Source: Larix kaempferi (taxonomy: Eukaryota; Streptophyta; Pinopsida; Pinales; Pinaceae). Taken from it: a stretch of DNA of 64,000 bases. The translations under genes were made by a program, and so were the position numbers. Below, piece after piece: positions 10,077 through 23,097 of this stretch. How positions within the stretch are numbered: the stretch's first letter is position 1; the number at the start of each line of letters is the position of its first letter. The notes beneath the pieces were generated by a model. The model worked only from the letters and a program-made list of their open reading frames with translations. It did not search any database and was not told the origin of the DNA. The DNA is taken from assembly GCA_027924585.1 (NCBI GenBank), contig BSBM01000779.1, positions 11,435,001 through 11,499,000 of the forward strand, read 5' to 3'.

Positions 10077-13000
10077 GCAACTCATCATCCCTGTGTTGAT
10101 TCTTCAATTCATTGTGACCTTTCTTCTTGAGGTGTATGCATCTTTAGGTCAACTGTTCATGTTCTCAACCTTGACATCATATTTAAATCTTCATCTACTT
10201 AATTCTTATGAGTGAAACATCTAATCATCTAGTGTCCTCGTCTTTGTTATCTCCTATGGGAGGAATATAGTCTACAATGTTCCCATTACTACTTGCTAGT
10301 CTAGCTTATCACTATTTCAGTTCAATCACACAAACAAATACACTAGTACTATTCTTGCTCTCCAAGCCAACTTAGCAATGTTTACATTTCATAGTGCCTT
10401 GTCACTACTTTGTAACTCAGCTTATCAATGATTTTTGCCATATTTTCATCCACATTGTAGTCAAATCCTATTGTCAATTCATCTTAGGTAAGTGCCTTTT
10501 ACATTAACTACACACTTTTCAATATAACTTTGGCCAACAAACCCCCTCCCTTAGTGCACATGGTAGTATCTACCACAAGACAACTTGGATACAATAAACA
10601 CCTAATAAGGCATTTACCATTTGCATCATAATGCCCCAACCTTGATTAAAATTTTGTTTTTTAAAATAATTTGATATTTTTAGAGCTATAGGAATAGGAT
10701 ATGGGAAACATCTATTTGGCACTCGACCTCGCATTAAAAAAATAGTTCTCTCCCCAACATAGCTTCACTCTGATAACCAGAGAAACATACTTTGTGAGAA
10801 AGAAGCGCTGCCTTTATGGAACACCTTAGCACAGCGTAAGGGATCTCCCTCGTAGAACCCTAATAAGAAAAATCAAAGTCAGAATCGGAAGTGGACTCCT
10901 GATTCTGTTGACTTTCCCTCTTTCTGATAACTTCTGCATGGGCAACGACCTAAACATCCATATCCGTGAGATCTCGGGGAGCCATTTGATCTCCCTCAGT
11001 GAGATCGGTGCGAAGCTGTTGCCTCAAATCCCAAGTCACCTAACTTAGCATCAGCGGGCAAACAACTTAATCCAAAGATCAGCGGCAAGGGGTAATAGAG
11101 GGTTCAAATTGCCATTCAGAACCTTTAATAATGACCTTGTGTAGCTTTGATAAATGTTTCCTTGAAATAAAAATAATCCCTTCAAAAGTTTTATATAGAA
11201 TAAACTATAACCTTGTTTGAAAAAGAATCTAATGTGCCCTTTATGATGTATATTTGTTTTAAAAATTAAGTAGACATGATCATGTGCAAAACTTTCATTG
11301 GGGATAGATTTGAAATGCCATGTAATGCATTGAACGGATTCAATGCATAGAGTAATACAATCTATGATAAAACTTGATTGTTTGAATGTCTTTCCACAAT
11401 TTCAACAACATCACGACATTAGAAAATGAAATGTAGCTATTGTGAGAAGGGTGCCTTACTTGCAGTAAGCCATAATTGTGGCACCTTAGGAACTTGAACA
11501 ACATATGGTTACATCAAGATTTGAAAACAATGATTTGACTTCTGTCATATGAGATAATTGAATGCACATTGACATGGCAATATAAGATGGTGACATGCAT
11601 GGAATTTAAATCAACAAAACAACTTCACACTTTGAACACAAAACCCTTCCACACATGGTAACTCATTTTCAATAAGAAACCCATCATGCAACCTTCTTGA
11701 ATGTTGAACAAGATTCAACATTAAACTTCAATAGATGTAGTTTTGAGAAAAGAAATTTAGAATTTAAATTGCTTAAAAAAATTAAATGTCTAAACATTGT
11801 TTTCATGCTTGCTAGTAATATGAATCAATGAGGTCGTAAACTACATGAATCTCTTGAAATAAGAGATTGATTTTGGTGTACATGATCCCTAATCTTATGA
11901 ATGGGGCATGGTTTGTGTTCTTTCTTTGTCATTTAACTCTTATATGCTCATACAAACCCATTCATTATTTTGTCACTTAATTGCCAAGATGTTAACCTAG
12001 TCACCATTGATCCTATGTATTAAATTACAGTCCTCATAAAAGCCAGGAAGATTCTAAATGCAACTCTACACATATTGGAGCAACTTTCAAAACTATAATT
12101 AAACACATAAAACTAACATTCACTCATGTAGAGATACTTACCTTAAGTGCAATTGGTCTTGGAAAATGGTTGCCAAAGGGAGCATTTATCACCCATTGGT
12201 AGGCATTCAACTTGAATACCATGCTTGAGTTATAGTATGGGATACAAATCACATTTATGATCAATTCAATTATGAGCATAAGTGGTGCACGCAGAGGAGA
12301 AGTTAAACCATGCTATGAAAAAAGTATGGAGTGAAGGAAAGGGGAAATAGTGTAGGGTAGGATATACTCAACATGTGTAGAAACATTCTGGTGTAAATAC
12401 ACAGTTTGAGAAGCATGTGTACTTTTGAAGGAAGTGAGTCATAAATGTTCATGAGGTGAGTTGATGAGACAAGTGGCAAGGAAATAATAGCACTTAGGGA
12501 CATGTCAAACTAAGTCAACGTAGAGGCAACTAGAAGAGCACATACACAACATGGATTCAAGTTAAATAATAACATGCATGGATTTTCATGAGAATTTAAA
12601 TTGGAATGAAAAGAAACAAAACAACATGGAGTTGAATAGACACATGATCTAGGACAAATGGAATAAAGTGGTGATGTAAATTTGAAGAGGCAAAACAAGT
12701 TGAAGAAATTGACATGGAGATAAAATCTCAAAATGTGAAGAGTCGAAGAAATACATAGTTAGAGTAAGTAGAGTTAATTATCCAAGTTTAGAGTGAAGAA
12801 TAAAGAATTGAACAAGAGTTGCAGCTAGAGAGAGTTGGGAGCTCCAAGAATGTAACTTGTATACTATGTATTTCTATATACTCTAATAATTGACATTAAT
12901 GAGAACAAATGTTTCCCTTTGGTATGCGTATTATTTCTATATATATGCATGGAAGTTTATGTATGATTATTAGTAGCAATGTTACTTTTGTAAGGCCACT

Positions 13001-13670
13001 ATTTTGTAGGTTATTGTACAAAATTGGTGAAATTTGGAACATACATCCAAACAATCATTTGGTATCAAAATGGATTGAGTTATATGAAGGGAGAGAACAA
13101 ATCCAAGAGAAGGTGCTTAGAGGATGATAGAAGTGACAAAAAAAAAGAATTATAGGTAATAAGAAGACAAATTAAGGGGATAGAAAGTAGATAGCAAACT
13201 AGAGAAGAAAAAATGAATGAATTGGATCCAAGAGAGGAAGAAGCATAAGTGGAAGAAGGTGACATTGTGAGACATATTAGGAGATTGTTGAAAAATAAGA
13301 ACTTAACAAAGATTGATATGTCATACGATGCTGGGATCTTGAAAGTAGAATATTTGGGTTGACTTTGTTTCATTGGCTATTTTTAAGGAGATATTTGGAG
13401 GGTTTACTTGCAATGAATCCTTTCAAAACCCTATTGGAACACAATTCCTTGACCATCCAATAAATAGGGCCTTTCAAATCCTAGAATAAAGTACTTGTTA
13501 TGGGGTTTTTCATGCCTTGTGTGCTAGAAACCCTCTCATGACTAGTTGTTATATCTAGGAATCATAACAATGAAAAACATAACCAACTAAACTATCTTAA
13601 AGCATGTATGATAGCTATAAAAGCATTAAATAATAGATTCAATGATTTAAATAACATTCAAATTAACATT
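10077..13670. other. AT-rich intergenic sequence, probable old transposon
   Basis: No gene is recognised. Around 10,736-11,150 the minus strand has short open stretches (for example MAPRDLTDMDVQVVAHAEV if one TAG near 10,950 is read through) and a PBS-like TGGTTATCAGAG near 10,770, hinting at an eroded LTR element. The rest shows nothing definable. Short open frames at 12,303-12,731 and 12,909-13,373 lack domains. Confidence 0.35.
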
Positions 13671-13707
13671 TCGGGGGGAGGGGAGGGGGTGAAGGGGGGT
13701 GGGGGAG
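13671..13707 (+). other. G-rich tract, potential G-quadruplex
   Basis: Several runs of four to six G separated by one to four bases (GGGGGGAGGGGAGGGGGTG then GGGGGGTGGGGG). This meets the simple G-quadruplex pattern of four G-runs with short loops. No function is implied by the sequence alone. Confidence 0.7.
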
Positions 13708-16700
13708 ATAAACACATGATTTATTAAAATGGAAAAAAGAAATAAAACGCACAATACTATATCATCTAGAGAGAGAGCTTGCAATAGATGAGCTCTAGTC
13801 TTCTCCTTGAGAGGGTCTTTTAACTTCCGTTTAGGCTCAAACTCAGTCTTTGATGAAGTTTGGTAGCATTTCCCCTTGTAGTTGGTTACTTTGGAGAACA
13901 AATGAATACCAATAGGGAAAGCAAACAATAAACAATTGAGTGGAAACAATGGGTTCCTCACAGTTTGGCTCTATTTCTCCATCATAACCTTACTATGAAT
14001 TACCTCTTGTTAATGCTTGGCCATTGCTTCTGTTTATAGGTAAAATTGAACCTCCAATTTGAACTATCTCCCATGGGAATGCTCTTACTTCGATGATGGG
14101 CACCCGTGTGCTTGATTAGACCCAAAGGAGGGCTAAAGGACCAATGGACTAATGTTAATAAGATCATAGGCTAAAATGGGTCTATATACAACCACTTTGT
14201 CTCCTCACAATGTCCTTGGGTATTTATAGGATGTGGAGTAGATGAATTTACAGGGGTCATGCGACTATTTAATCTTTTCAAAGTTATTGGCACAAATATT
14301 GAGGGATATGTAATGTGATTCTTGAAATGGTCTATGAAAGGTTTGAATTGTGTTTGTGATCTATAAATTGCATGTGTATCATGTAATTGGCTACAAAATG
14401 TGAGTTATATGTGGATTTGTGATGTTTTTTGGTACAACCACTCAAATTCCATAGGTGAGTGAAATTAAGGTGATAACAATTTCCCCTTGATGTGTGAAGT
14501 TAGGAGCATTTCGTATTGCTAAAAAACATCATGTGTTTCTTACCCATATGTTGTAAGTTAAAACCAAAGAGAAAGAGATATCCAACCATGGAGGAAGGAT
14601 CATCCTTGAAGAGATGATGGAGGCCATTTGCAAAAAAAAATGATGGTGAGGCTAGAGAGAGAGAGAGAGAGAGAGGCAATCTCTTTACAAACAAGGTGGT
14701 TATTCTTGTACTCATGAAATTGTCAAAGAAAAATACAATATGGGATCATGGCTGGAGGAACTAGATCACAATACATTTGAAAATTGAATTTTGTTTCCAC
14801 CTAATATATGGAAGGGAATAATGTCACTTGGGGGGCAAAGAATTGTAGCACAATGGAGGCTTATTGAAAGTAGGGATGGAACATGTGGAGAGGCACCTAT
14901 AGGGAGGCTTACTTTGATGGCTTGTATCTAGTGCCAAATATAGCTATACATGTCCATGATCTCCACTAGATCTAGAACAATACTAATATTGATGCATATG
15001 AGTCTCCGTGATGTGATAACAAGTTGAGGTCAAAGATGAGAGAAACAATATGGTCAAAGCGTAATAGTGAAAAAACTTGCTAGATTCGAGGTACCCCATC
15101 AATAATGATAATGGGGACCAAGGTATTGAGTCCTCTAAACAAACCCTTATTGTAAATAAGTTGGTGTTGATAGGGGATGATTCATTAGAAACAAGGATTG
15201 ATGAACCCCTAGAGAACAACATGAGGTGCATAAATAAGTTGACAAGTGTAACGGGATTGAGCCTTTGACATAAGTAGATAAACTATCCAATGAGTAGGAG
15301 TCTCTAGACTTCCCTCAGTTGGAGCATAAAATACAAATTGACTGCCATTACCATTAATGGAAAAGTGGCACACACCTAGTGGTATTAGGGGATTAAGAGT
15401 AGGGGTTGGACTATGAACATACTTGGGATCATGGATGTAAACTCAAAGTAAGATCCCATGTAGGATTTTAGGATTAGGGTACCAGGTACATAGAGGAGTA
15501 CAAGAACTTGAAACTCTTGAAAACCATGGTGATGACACTGACTTGTGTGAATGGGATGTAGATGACTAGTACAATTCCTTCCAATAACCATCTATATGGG
15601 TGACTTAGTAAAGGTGCTCCAATCAAGGGGCACAAGATTGTTGTGATAGTAGTAAAGATATAATGTAAGAATAAATGGAACATAAATGATATTATCAAAA
15701 TGATAATCTTTCCCTTTTTTAGATTTTTTTTTATATATCATTTGATGATGTTTTTGTATTTTGTATTTTAAAAAGAATAAAAGAATATAGATACATTACA
15801 AGCAAGGGAGAGGATCCAAAATGCAACCAAGCAGTTTCGAACCTTGTGTATAGGATAAAGGGGTTACAGATGAAATCAAGGGTGGGATGCCATGGCTAGA
15901 TCTCCTTAAAAGGAAATAATGGTGGGTAAAAAAGAGGTGGGCTTCAACACATGAATGAAGTGAGAGTTCAATGGCATGAAGAGACACATAACAGAAAAGC
16001 CAACAACAATTGCTTGAGAGTCTAGGGGACTAAGTCAACAATATGAGAAGGGTGAAGCATGAGGTGCTTAAGATTATAATGACTATGGATATTCTTAGTC
16101 CTAATAGGGAAGCATCAACATGGGTTTAAGGATGCAAGTGGAATCTAAACAAGGGCATTCCATGATGGTGGAGCACTACCCCTTAATAAGAATCAAGTGC
16201 AACTTAGAATGGTGAGGCCCGAGGTAGGAAGGCCCTAAAGTGAATTCATGTAGGTGTAAAAATGGGATAATGGAACATAGTCAAAGTGTAATATGATGTC
16301 TAAATTCTAGTTTGAAGAAGTACCTAAAGGGGATGGTTAATGTTTGTGAAAAAAATGGATATTGGAAAAAGATTCTACACGCATGAAACAAATACCATGG
16401 CATCAATGTGCTTAAGAAAATGAATCTGACGATGCAAAAGATGAAGTTAGGATATTTTATACAAAGAACAACAAGATTTAGCCGAGAAACAATAAATAAG
16501 GTTAGGCATGAATATTGAAATTCATTTGTTCAGTGCGATTTTTCAGTGGCATGAAATTGACCTAAAGTTTCTAGTGTTGATTGTGAGAGATTGGACCCAC
16601 AAAATTCCATTCTATGACTTTAAGTTTGGTGTTCTCATCGTCTTGTTCGTTTCATTTTTGTTTTTAGGATTTTTTTGGCCTGTGTGAAACCCCTTTCAGG

Positions 16701-18451
16701 TTTCCATTGGGTCATGAAGGCTGCAAACAATAAATGTGTGAAACAATCCATATGTTCCTTTGACAGATGCGTCATCATGCCATAGAGGAACTCCTCAATT
16801 GTGAAATATAATCATGCTACTATTCTATAGACAAGCATAAAAAATAACACAGTTATTCATGGAACAATGTGCCATCACATGTCTGAGGTGTGTAACTTTC
16901 TTGCAAGAAAGTCACATGAACTTGTAACAAGAGGGGAACATAGTGGCACATCTATCAAGGTAAATTATGTGCAAAATGACATGACAAAGAATGCAAAAAG
17001 AGTGCAATGATGATGATGTATTTTGGTGTGTTTTGGTAGGTTGTTTATGTGCCTATCCACTAGAGGCAGTGGGAGCACAAGGGGTTAATAACCAAGGAGA
17101 GGGTAGCATTGCTAGTGTACATGCAACTTGAGAATTGCAAGTTACTTAAGTACTTTTAGTGCTCATTGATGCAAAGGGGTTTGATTTCCTGGAGAGGATA
17201 TTTAGGATGTGGAATCCCAATGGTTACTTGAAAGTGTGAGGGTAGCCACTAGAGCTTACCCTTGCATTGATTAAATTCTTAAGTTAGTATCCCTATCAGG
17301 GGATATGTGAGTAACCCACTCCCCCCACTAAGGGGGGTAATGACATTGGAGGCCTTGATAGAGCACCACTTCCATGGGGGGACCCAAAACGTTAATGAGG
17401 TGATCTTGTTAGAATAGATTGGAAACCTAGGGACCTAGTGGTGAGGGCTATGGCTCATATGGTTTTGAGAGTGGGTGGGAATTTTGTGTTGCATTGGATC
17501 TTGGGTGGCTAGATGAAGTTGGTTGAGAAAGTGGTAGGCGGGGCCCAATGTGAATGGAATGGGATTTTTCTTGGGGTTTTGTGGACATAGCTGACCCCAT
17601 GAATTGAATAGAGGGGAGGTGATTTGTCCTTTGGCACTCTAATATGTGTTTTTTTCTTTGAGTGTGTAACCTCCATTCTACCTCATTACACTATTATATT
17701 GGTGAGAATCCATAAATGGTGCAATGGGGAGAGATGGTGACATGGATCAATGGTGATAACAACAAATCACAGTGTTGGAGGAGTAACTTACCTTTAGGAT
17801 GGACTTCTGAGAAGACTCATATTTGTTGATGTCCTTAGGGGATGATTAGAGACCCATAAGTGAGTGGGATTTTTATGATTAGTGTTATATACTAGCATAG
17901 AAGTATATGTTTAAGTATTTGTACTTTAGTTAGGATACATATGATATTTTTTTTGTAGATGTTGGGTCTGTGTGGCTTGCTAGAACAATGCCATTGCCAG
18001 GGGCAATCCCTACCACCATTAGATAGTAGAGAGCTAGAGTAGTGGAGGTGGGGGCTAAGATAAGACCTACAACCCAACAAGCAAGGAGGATAGGTGGGTT
18101 GCACTCGAGGTTGAATACTTGTATATTTATATATGCATAGCAATTGAGTGTAGGTAGATCTTGTGGATGGAAACACGATTTGTCTAGATTTGTAGGGATA
18201 TAGTGAGAGGTGGCCTCGGTGAGGCCCCACCTTTGGGGGGATCTGCAACCTCTAGATAGGATGCCCCTGCCATAAATAGGGTTTGGTCCATCCTTCACTT
18301 AGCAAACAAATCTTTTCCTTCACCTCACTTTTCCTTTATTTGGTCAGTTCTTTCTCAATAAGTATCGACATATCCTATATTGAGATTCCCCCATTCTTAA
18401 TCATCTTCTTTGGTGGGCTATAGTGAGTGTCATTCAAATGAACAAATTGAT
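13708..18451. other. AT-rich intergenic sequence without recognised gene
   Basis: There is a short (GA)n microsatellite at about 14,655-14,676. A TATA-like ATAAATAGGG near 18,274 sits in a GC-richer 350-bp patch (17,960-18,300) that could be the promoter part of an old LTR. Overlapping minus-strand open frames there (17,892-18,298) have no domain and are not called. Otherwise I see nothing supportable. Confidence 0.35.
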
Positions 18452-18665
18452 TTATATCATACATAGTGCCCCCAAATTAATTGCTTGCTTTATCTATCTA
18501 TCAATCCTTTCAAGGGATATATCAAGGGATCTCTATGATGTATCAAGGGATCCATATGTATCAAGGGGCACTATATATCCTTTCTTGTTGGGCTGCATCA
18601 AGGGATCTCTATGATGTATATCATACATAGTTCCCCCAACTTAATTGCTTGCCTTATCTATCTAT
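18452..18665. repeat. Direct repeat pair about 50 bp, spaced 164 bp
   Basis: TATATCATACATAGTGCCCC at 18,452 recurs at 18,616 as TATATCATACATAGTTCCCC, and both run on through AATTGCTTGC(T/C)TTATCTATCTATC. Between them the short phrase ATCAAGGGATCTCTATGATG occurs twice. This is either a local duplication or an insertion flanked by repeats. Confidence 0.75.
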
Positions 18666-18796
18666 CGTTTGATCCCTATGATCTCTATGATGGCCTTATG
18701 AATGAACCCGATAAGATATTGGTCAACAAGGTGAATCACCCATGACTATTGGATGAGCACCATAATTGGTAAGTCTATACATGGTTTAATGGATCC

Positions 18797-19015
18797 TCAT
18801 TAGGTTTACCCTTGAATTTGGGAATGTTAGATAGCAACTTGGTTAGCATGGGTGACCAATCTAGATAATGGAGGATATGGTCATTAATTGGTCCTTAATT
18901 ACTGTCCATTTAAGGAAAGACCGATTAATTACCCTATCCTCCATTATCTAACTTGGCCACCCATGATAACCATGTCACCATATAACATTCCCAAATTCAA
19001 GGGTAGACCCAATGA
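18797..19015. repeat. Foldback element 2, about 98-bp arms, diverged
   Basis: Arm 1 (18,797 to about 18,894) and arm 2 (about 18,917-19,015) are inverted copies with roughly 15 mismatches. The best-matched blocks are TACCCTTGAATTTGGGAATG and TAGATAATGGAGGATA. The centre is about 22 bp. The layout resembles the hairpin at 7,657, but sequence and divergence differ. A MITE-like foldback or old inverted duplication are both possible. Confidence 0.8.
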
Positions 19016-20039
19016 AGATAGATTTAACGATGTTTCATAAAATTATTATTGATGGGATGCCATGAGTTAATTATCAAGCCTAATCAATGCATTAACATGT
19101 TTTTTACTGTGAAACTTGTTTGGCTACAACAAATGATAAAATAGGTTTACAAATATGGGGAATTAAAAAAAAGGAAATTAAAGTGGTGAAAGGACATGAT
19201 AATGGATTTGTTTCGATCATCAATGCTCTTCTTAGCTAGTGTAAGGATGTTTTGCATAATAGATATCTAATATTTGTAAAAGTAACTGAGGATCCTTCTA
19301 GTTGTTGACAAAATAACAAAGGGAAGAGAAAATATGGAACAAATAAGAAATAAGGAGACCTGAACAACAAAAAGATGTGGTGTCATATTTTTTTCGACTA
19401 TTGACTATTCACCTTATTATATGTGGTATTGATTCTCAAAGTTGAACTATTATATATGAAAAATAGAGAGGGAAGTAGATTGTTTGGGTAGGGAAAGAGA
19501 CTCCCAAAGGTTTATTTGAGGTCCAATTTGTTGTATAATTCACTTGACAACTATATTTCTAATCATAATGCTAGCCACACATCTAGGTAGTTTCATTTTG
19601 TCTAAGAAGTGTGTGAGAAATGTATGTCAATCAATCACTCATCCCTGGGGAAGCCCCACTCTCTAGTGAATTAACTATGTTTAGAAAGGCCTCCGTGGAA
19701 TATAAAAGAACATTAATAAATGAACATTTATGGAAGGGACTTTCAAGGATTGAAATGAATCAATGGGATGGTAGGTGACTATTTTAAAAGAAAATAGAGA
19801 TACCTAAAACATGTATGGAGGATTTAGCTCATAATTGAATATATTGTGATATGTGGATTTGTTGAAATAACTAGCGGAAGCACAAATAAATGAATTGTCA
19901 TCTAAGAAGCCTTCAATGAAGCAAGTAAGCTCCAACAAAGCAAGGGGAAAGTGAGATTAATTCGTTTAATGATAAATACTTCTTGCGTAATGAATTACGT
20001 CTTAGATATGCTAGGCACAATGTTTCACTTTAAGGAACA
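19016..20039. other. Intergenic, possible decayed retroelement
   Basis: Scattered lysine-rich and short histidine/serine-containing peptides on the + strand around 19,300-19,700 are faintly copia-like, but no motif is good enough to call. No repeat or RNA gene is seen. Confidence 0.25.
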
Positions 20040-21060
20040 CTCGGATGCAACGCTAAATTTCCCAATGATGGTTTTTGGCTTCTAGACACTATTTCAAAAG
20101 ATAAAAACAAATGCGAAGTAGAAACATAGCAAAGGGAGTTGTAGTGTTGCCCCAGAGTAGTAGTAGATCCCTTTTAACTTTGGAGGCTCCATGGAACTTT
20201 TTTATTATCGAAAATATGTAATATGAGCTAAAATGCATTTTTACATAGGTTATGAATACCATGTGGAGAGCAACCTTTGAGGCTTCGTTGGACCCCTCAT
20301 TGAGTTAAAAAATGCATTATAAACTAAAAAAATATATCATTGAGTGAATTGTAGTTGTTTTTTGGGAACTTAGGAAACAATGTATTTTAGACTCTAAGGC
20401 CTCACTAAAGGAAGAAAATCCATAGGGAGATAGGAACCACCACTAGGAAGATTGAAATTATTGCCTAGAGACACAAGTAATGTGTTTTAGTCTTTGATCC
20501 ACAAGAGGACCCTAACATGAGCTGCAAAATGAACATGAAGTGAAAACACAATAGAAGAAGAGTTGGGGATACAAGATAGAGGAGAAACCAATGCGCTTTC
20601 CCCATTTGGGTATTTTCTAGGCCCCGTAGCAAGTAAAAAAAGCGTGAATATCCAAAACACACTTCCTAGGGTGCTATGAATGTGTTTTTCAACTTTCGGA
20701 TTTGTCTAATCCCATCATCAATTAAAATATGCAATATGAAGGACAATGAGTTGATGAAGAATATGGTAAGGTTTCCTAGGCAAGAGACTAATGTGTTTTT
20801 TCACTTTTGGTAGTGTTGGACCCTATTGAAGTCTTTAAAATGGAAATCAAGCCAAAACACATCACTTATGAGTATGAGAATGCTTATTAGAGAGAGAACC
20901 AATGAATTTGAGCCTCTAATCCTTTTCCATACTACTAGGCAAGTCAAAATATGCTCCATTGTGAAAAAACATATCATTGGAGAACTTGCAACACCCTATC
21001 AGATGAAGATGCGTTTTTCTCTCTAGGATGGCCATTGCATTGTTTTCTCTTTCAGATGGG
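20040..21060 (+). repeat. Highly diverged tandem array, about 10 units of 90-117 bp
   Basis: A recurring pattern, T(G)CGTTTTTC.CTTT.GG followed by a GGACCCC/GGCCCC-like block, then AAAATATGCA.TATGAA and ACATATCATTGAG, begins near 20,060, 20,166, 20,271, 20,388, 20,480, 20,592, 20,681, 20,793, 20,903 and 21,009. Spacings run 89-117 bp. Units differ strongly, so the array is old. It has no clear reading frame and could be a decayed satellite or the repeat region of a vanished transposon. The unit boundaries were set by eye. Confidence 0.5.
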
Positions 21061-22834
21061 ATTTGGAGTGAAGATCTTCACCAAATATATTAAATAAGAT
21101 ATTCTTGAGCCTAGGAATTCTTATCCATACTTAAAGTTATCTATAATTATTCATGACATTTCATCACTGTATTTTTTTATTTTCTAACCATTTTAGTGGC
21201 ATAGGAAAGAGAGGTGATTGGAGCGGACAAACGACACTTTGTGATAGATGGGGAAAATATGGGCATAGAATCATCTTCCTCATTCCTAATTACCTATAAA
21301 ATGGTTGGTCATAAGGCATAATTAGGTGACAATTCATGGCTACTATGTTATATTTAATATTGATGAGATCTTCATCAAATGACAATCTTTTTAATAAGGA
21401 AAGCAGAGGATCCCATAACCATCTTAACCATCTTGCTTTATGTGTATATCAAGTTTGAGTAAAAAATAATTCTCACATTTTTTACCCGCCATGTTGATTG
21501 GTTACACACTATCATTACCTTGGTTATTAGCTTGTTATTATGAGATTTATTAAAAAACAATGTTATTGATGGATTTTTTTTTAAATGGTGAATTACATAC
21601 AATTCCCCATTGTGAGCAAGTGAAACTTGCCAAGATGACATTACACATATCTAGGAGGGAAACAATCTCATATTTCCTTTACTTATCAATATAATTTTGG
21701 CAATTTAGCAATTTTCCATTAATAAATCATGCATTTTCTTTGTTAAACTAGCCTTGTTGGTCTTCTTGGTATGATTTGTTTAACAAAGTATTGGGCAATT
21801 GAGATAGTATGTTATCATGTATGTCATAAGTATCTTGTTAATCCATCTATGATCTTGTGACATTCACTTAAAAGGATTTCATGTGTAGAAAACTACATGA
21901 AGAAGAGGATTCACGAATGGGAATGAAGGAGAGTGGATGCGAGATTGAAAATCCCAAAGTAACTTCACTCAAGCACAAGGGGAAAGAATGCATTCCTAGA
22001 AAAAATCAAGTAAGGGGGATGAAAAGAGCACTTGTCCAACTCAAAGAAGAACAACATGATGAAAAGGCCTTTTACCCAAAGAGGATGGAGTGAAAAGGAT
22101 GATGCATATTGCTTCTAGTCAAGTATTGAATGTGAAGAAAGTGCAACTTACAACCATATGCAAATGCAAAGCACACTCTAAAATACAATGTTGGAAGTAT
22201 TCAATAGAAACAAATAGATGGATATGCAAGTAATATAAGTGTCTATCACTAATCAAGAATATTTAATAAAGTGTCACCTATATGAGAAATACTGCAATTT
22301 TCTAATTTCATAAAGCATTATTCTCATAATTGTTTGAATTGTCAAAGTGAGAATAAGATGCATTATGTAATAAGTTAAGAACTAGAAGCTCAATAGTGAT
22401 ATAGAGTAGATCACGATTCATCTATGGTTAATGAAGAGTCAGAAAGGTCAAAGGCCAAAATCCATAATTTAAAATTATAAATACAACCATTGCATTCAAG
22501 TAAAGGGTTTGCTTGTGGATGTGATCATTATAACGTATTAGACTATTCTTGTTTTATGGTTTTCAGTCTCACTTATCTTATTCACGTTAATGCCTTATAT
22601 GAAATAAGGGCATGCTCAGTGACTTAATACTATTATCAGTTACTCAAGATCTCTAATTTTGAATGTACTCTATTTGGTGGACTATTATCCCTATTAATAT
22701 ATGTTTAATTGCATTTCATTTCAACTTGGTTACTAATTGGTTTTGTGACAAGGAAGTGTTATTACCATATAGATCATTTCACTTCAAAAGGGATTTGGTA
22801 GGGTTTGATTCAAGTTCATTTTCAATGACAGTTG
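21061..22834. other. AT-rich intergenic sequence
   Basis: Nothing beyond short domain-less open frames (for example 21,881-22,093). Confidence 0.4.
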
Positions 22835-23097
22835 GACTATTCTTCCTATTATTTATTTATTTTTGTACCAGGGGAAATGAAAATTGTGGATGGACATGGT
22901 ACTTGTGTGACGTGGGGTCCAAGGATCCAATCCCACTACCACTATACCCCTAGGTGCATCTACATATCCCGAACCATGGTGCACGAGTAAGTTTGGGGGG
23001 GATTTGAACCTAAGACCTTCCATTTACAGCCATTTACAACTTTTCATCTTTACAACTTGCTCTACCCCCCCCATGGGTGACTATTCTTCCTATTATT
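22835..23097 (-). mobile_element. tRNA-derived SINE (225 bp) with 19-bp TSD
   Basis: The identical 19-mer GACTATTCTTCCTATTATT flanks the insert at 22,835-22,853 and 23,079-23,097. On the reverse strand the insert starts ACCCATGGGGG and carries an A-box-like TAGAGCAAGTTG (23,064-23,053). About 50 nt later comes a B-box-like GGTTCAAATCC (23,010-23,000), the spacing of a pol III tRNA promoter. It ends in an A-rich AAAAATAAATA tail. Intact ends, internal promoter and perfect TSD mark a fairly recent SINE insertion. The tRNA of origin is not clear. Confidence 0.85.

Noticed and set aside
13080-13961. Open frames of 97 and 104 codons on the minus strand
   Set aside because: No domain, not in one frame, and one includes the G-rich tract translated as Pro/Leu.
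17892-18298. Two overlapping minus-strand open frames of 118 and 122 codons
   Set aside because: Both frames are open over the same DNA with low-complexity, Pro/Tyr-rich text and no domain; likely chance in a GC-richer patch.
22960-23078. Functional tRNA gene
   Set aside because: A- and B-box spacing fits a tRNA, but acceptor and anticodon arms cannot be folded and the unit is flanked by a TSD with an A-rich tail, so it is a SINE.
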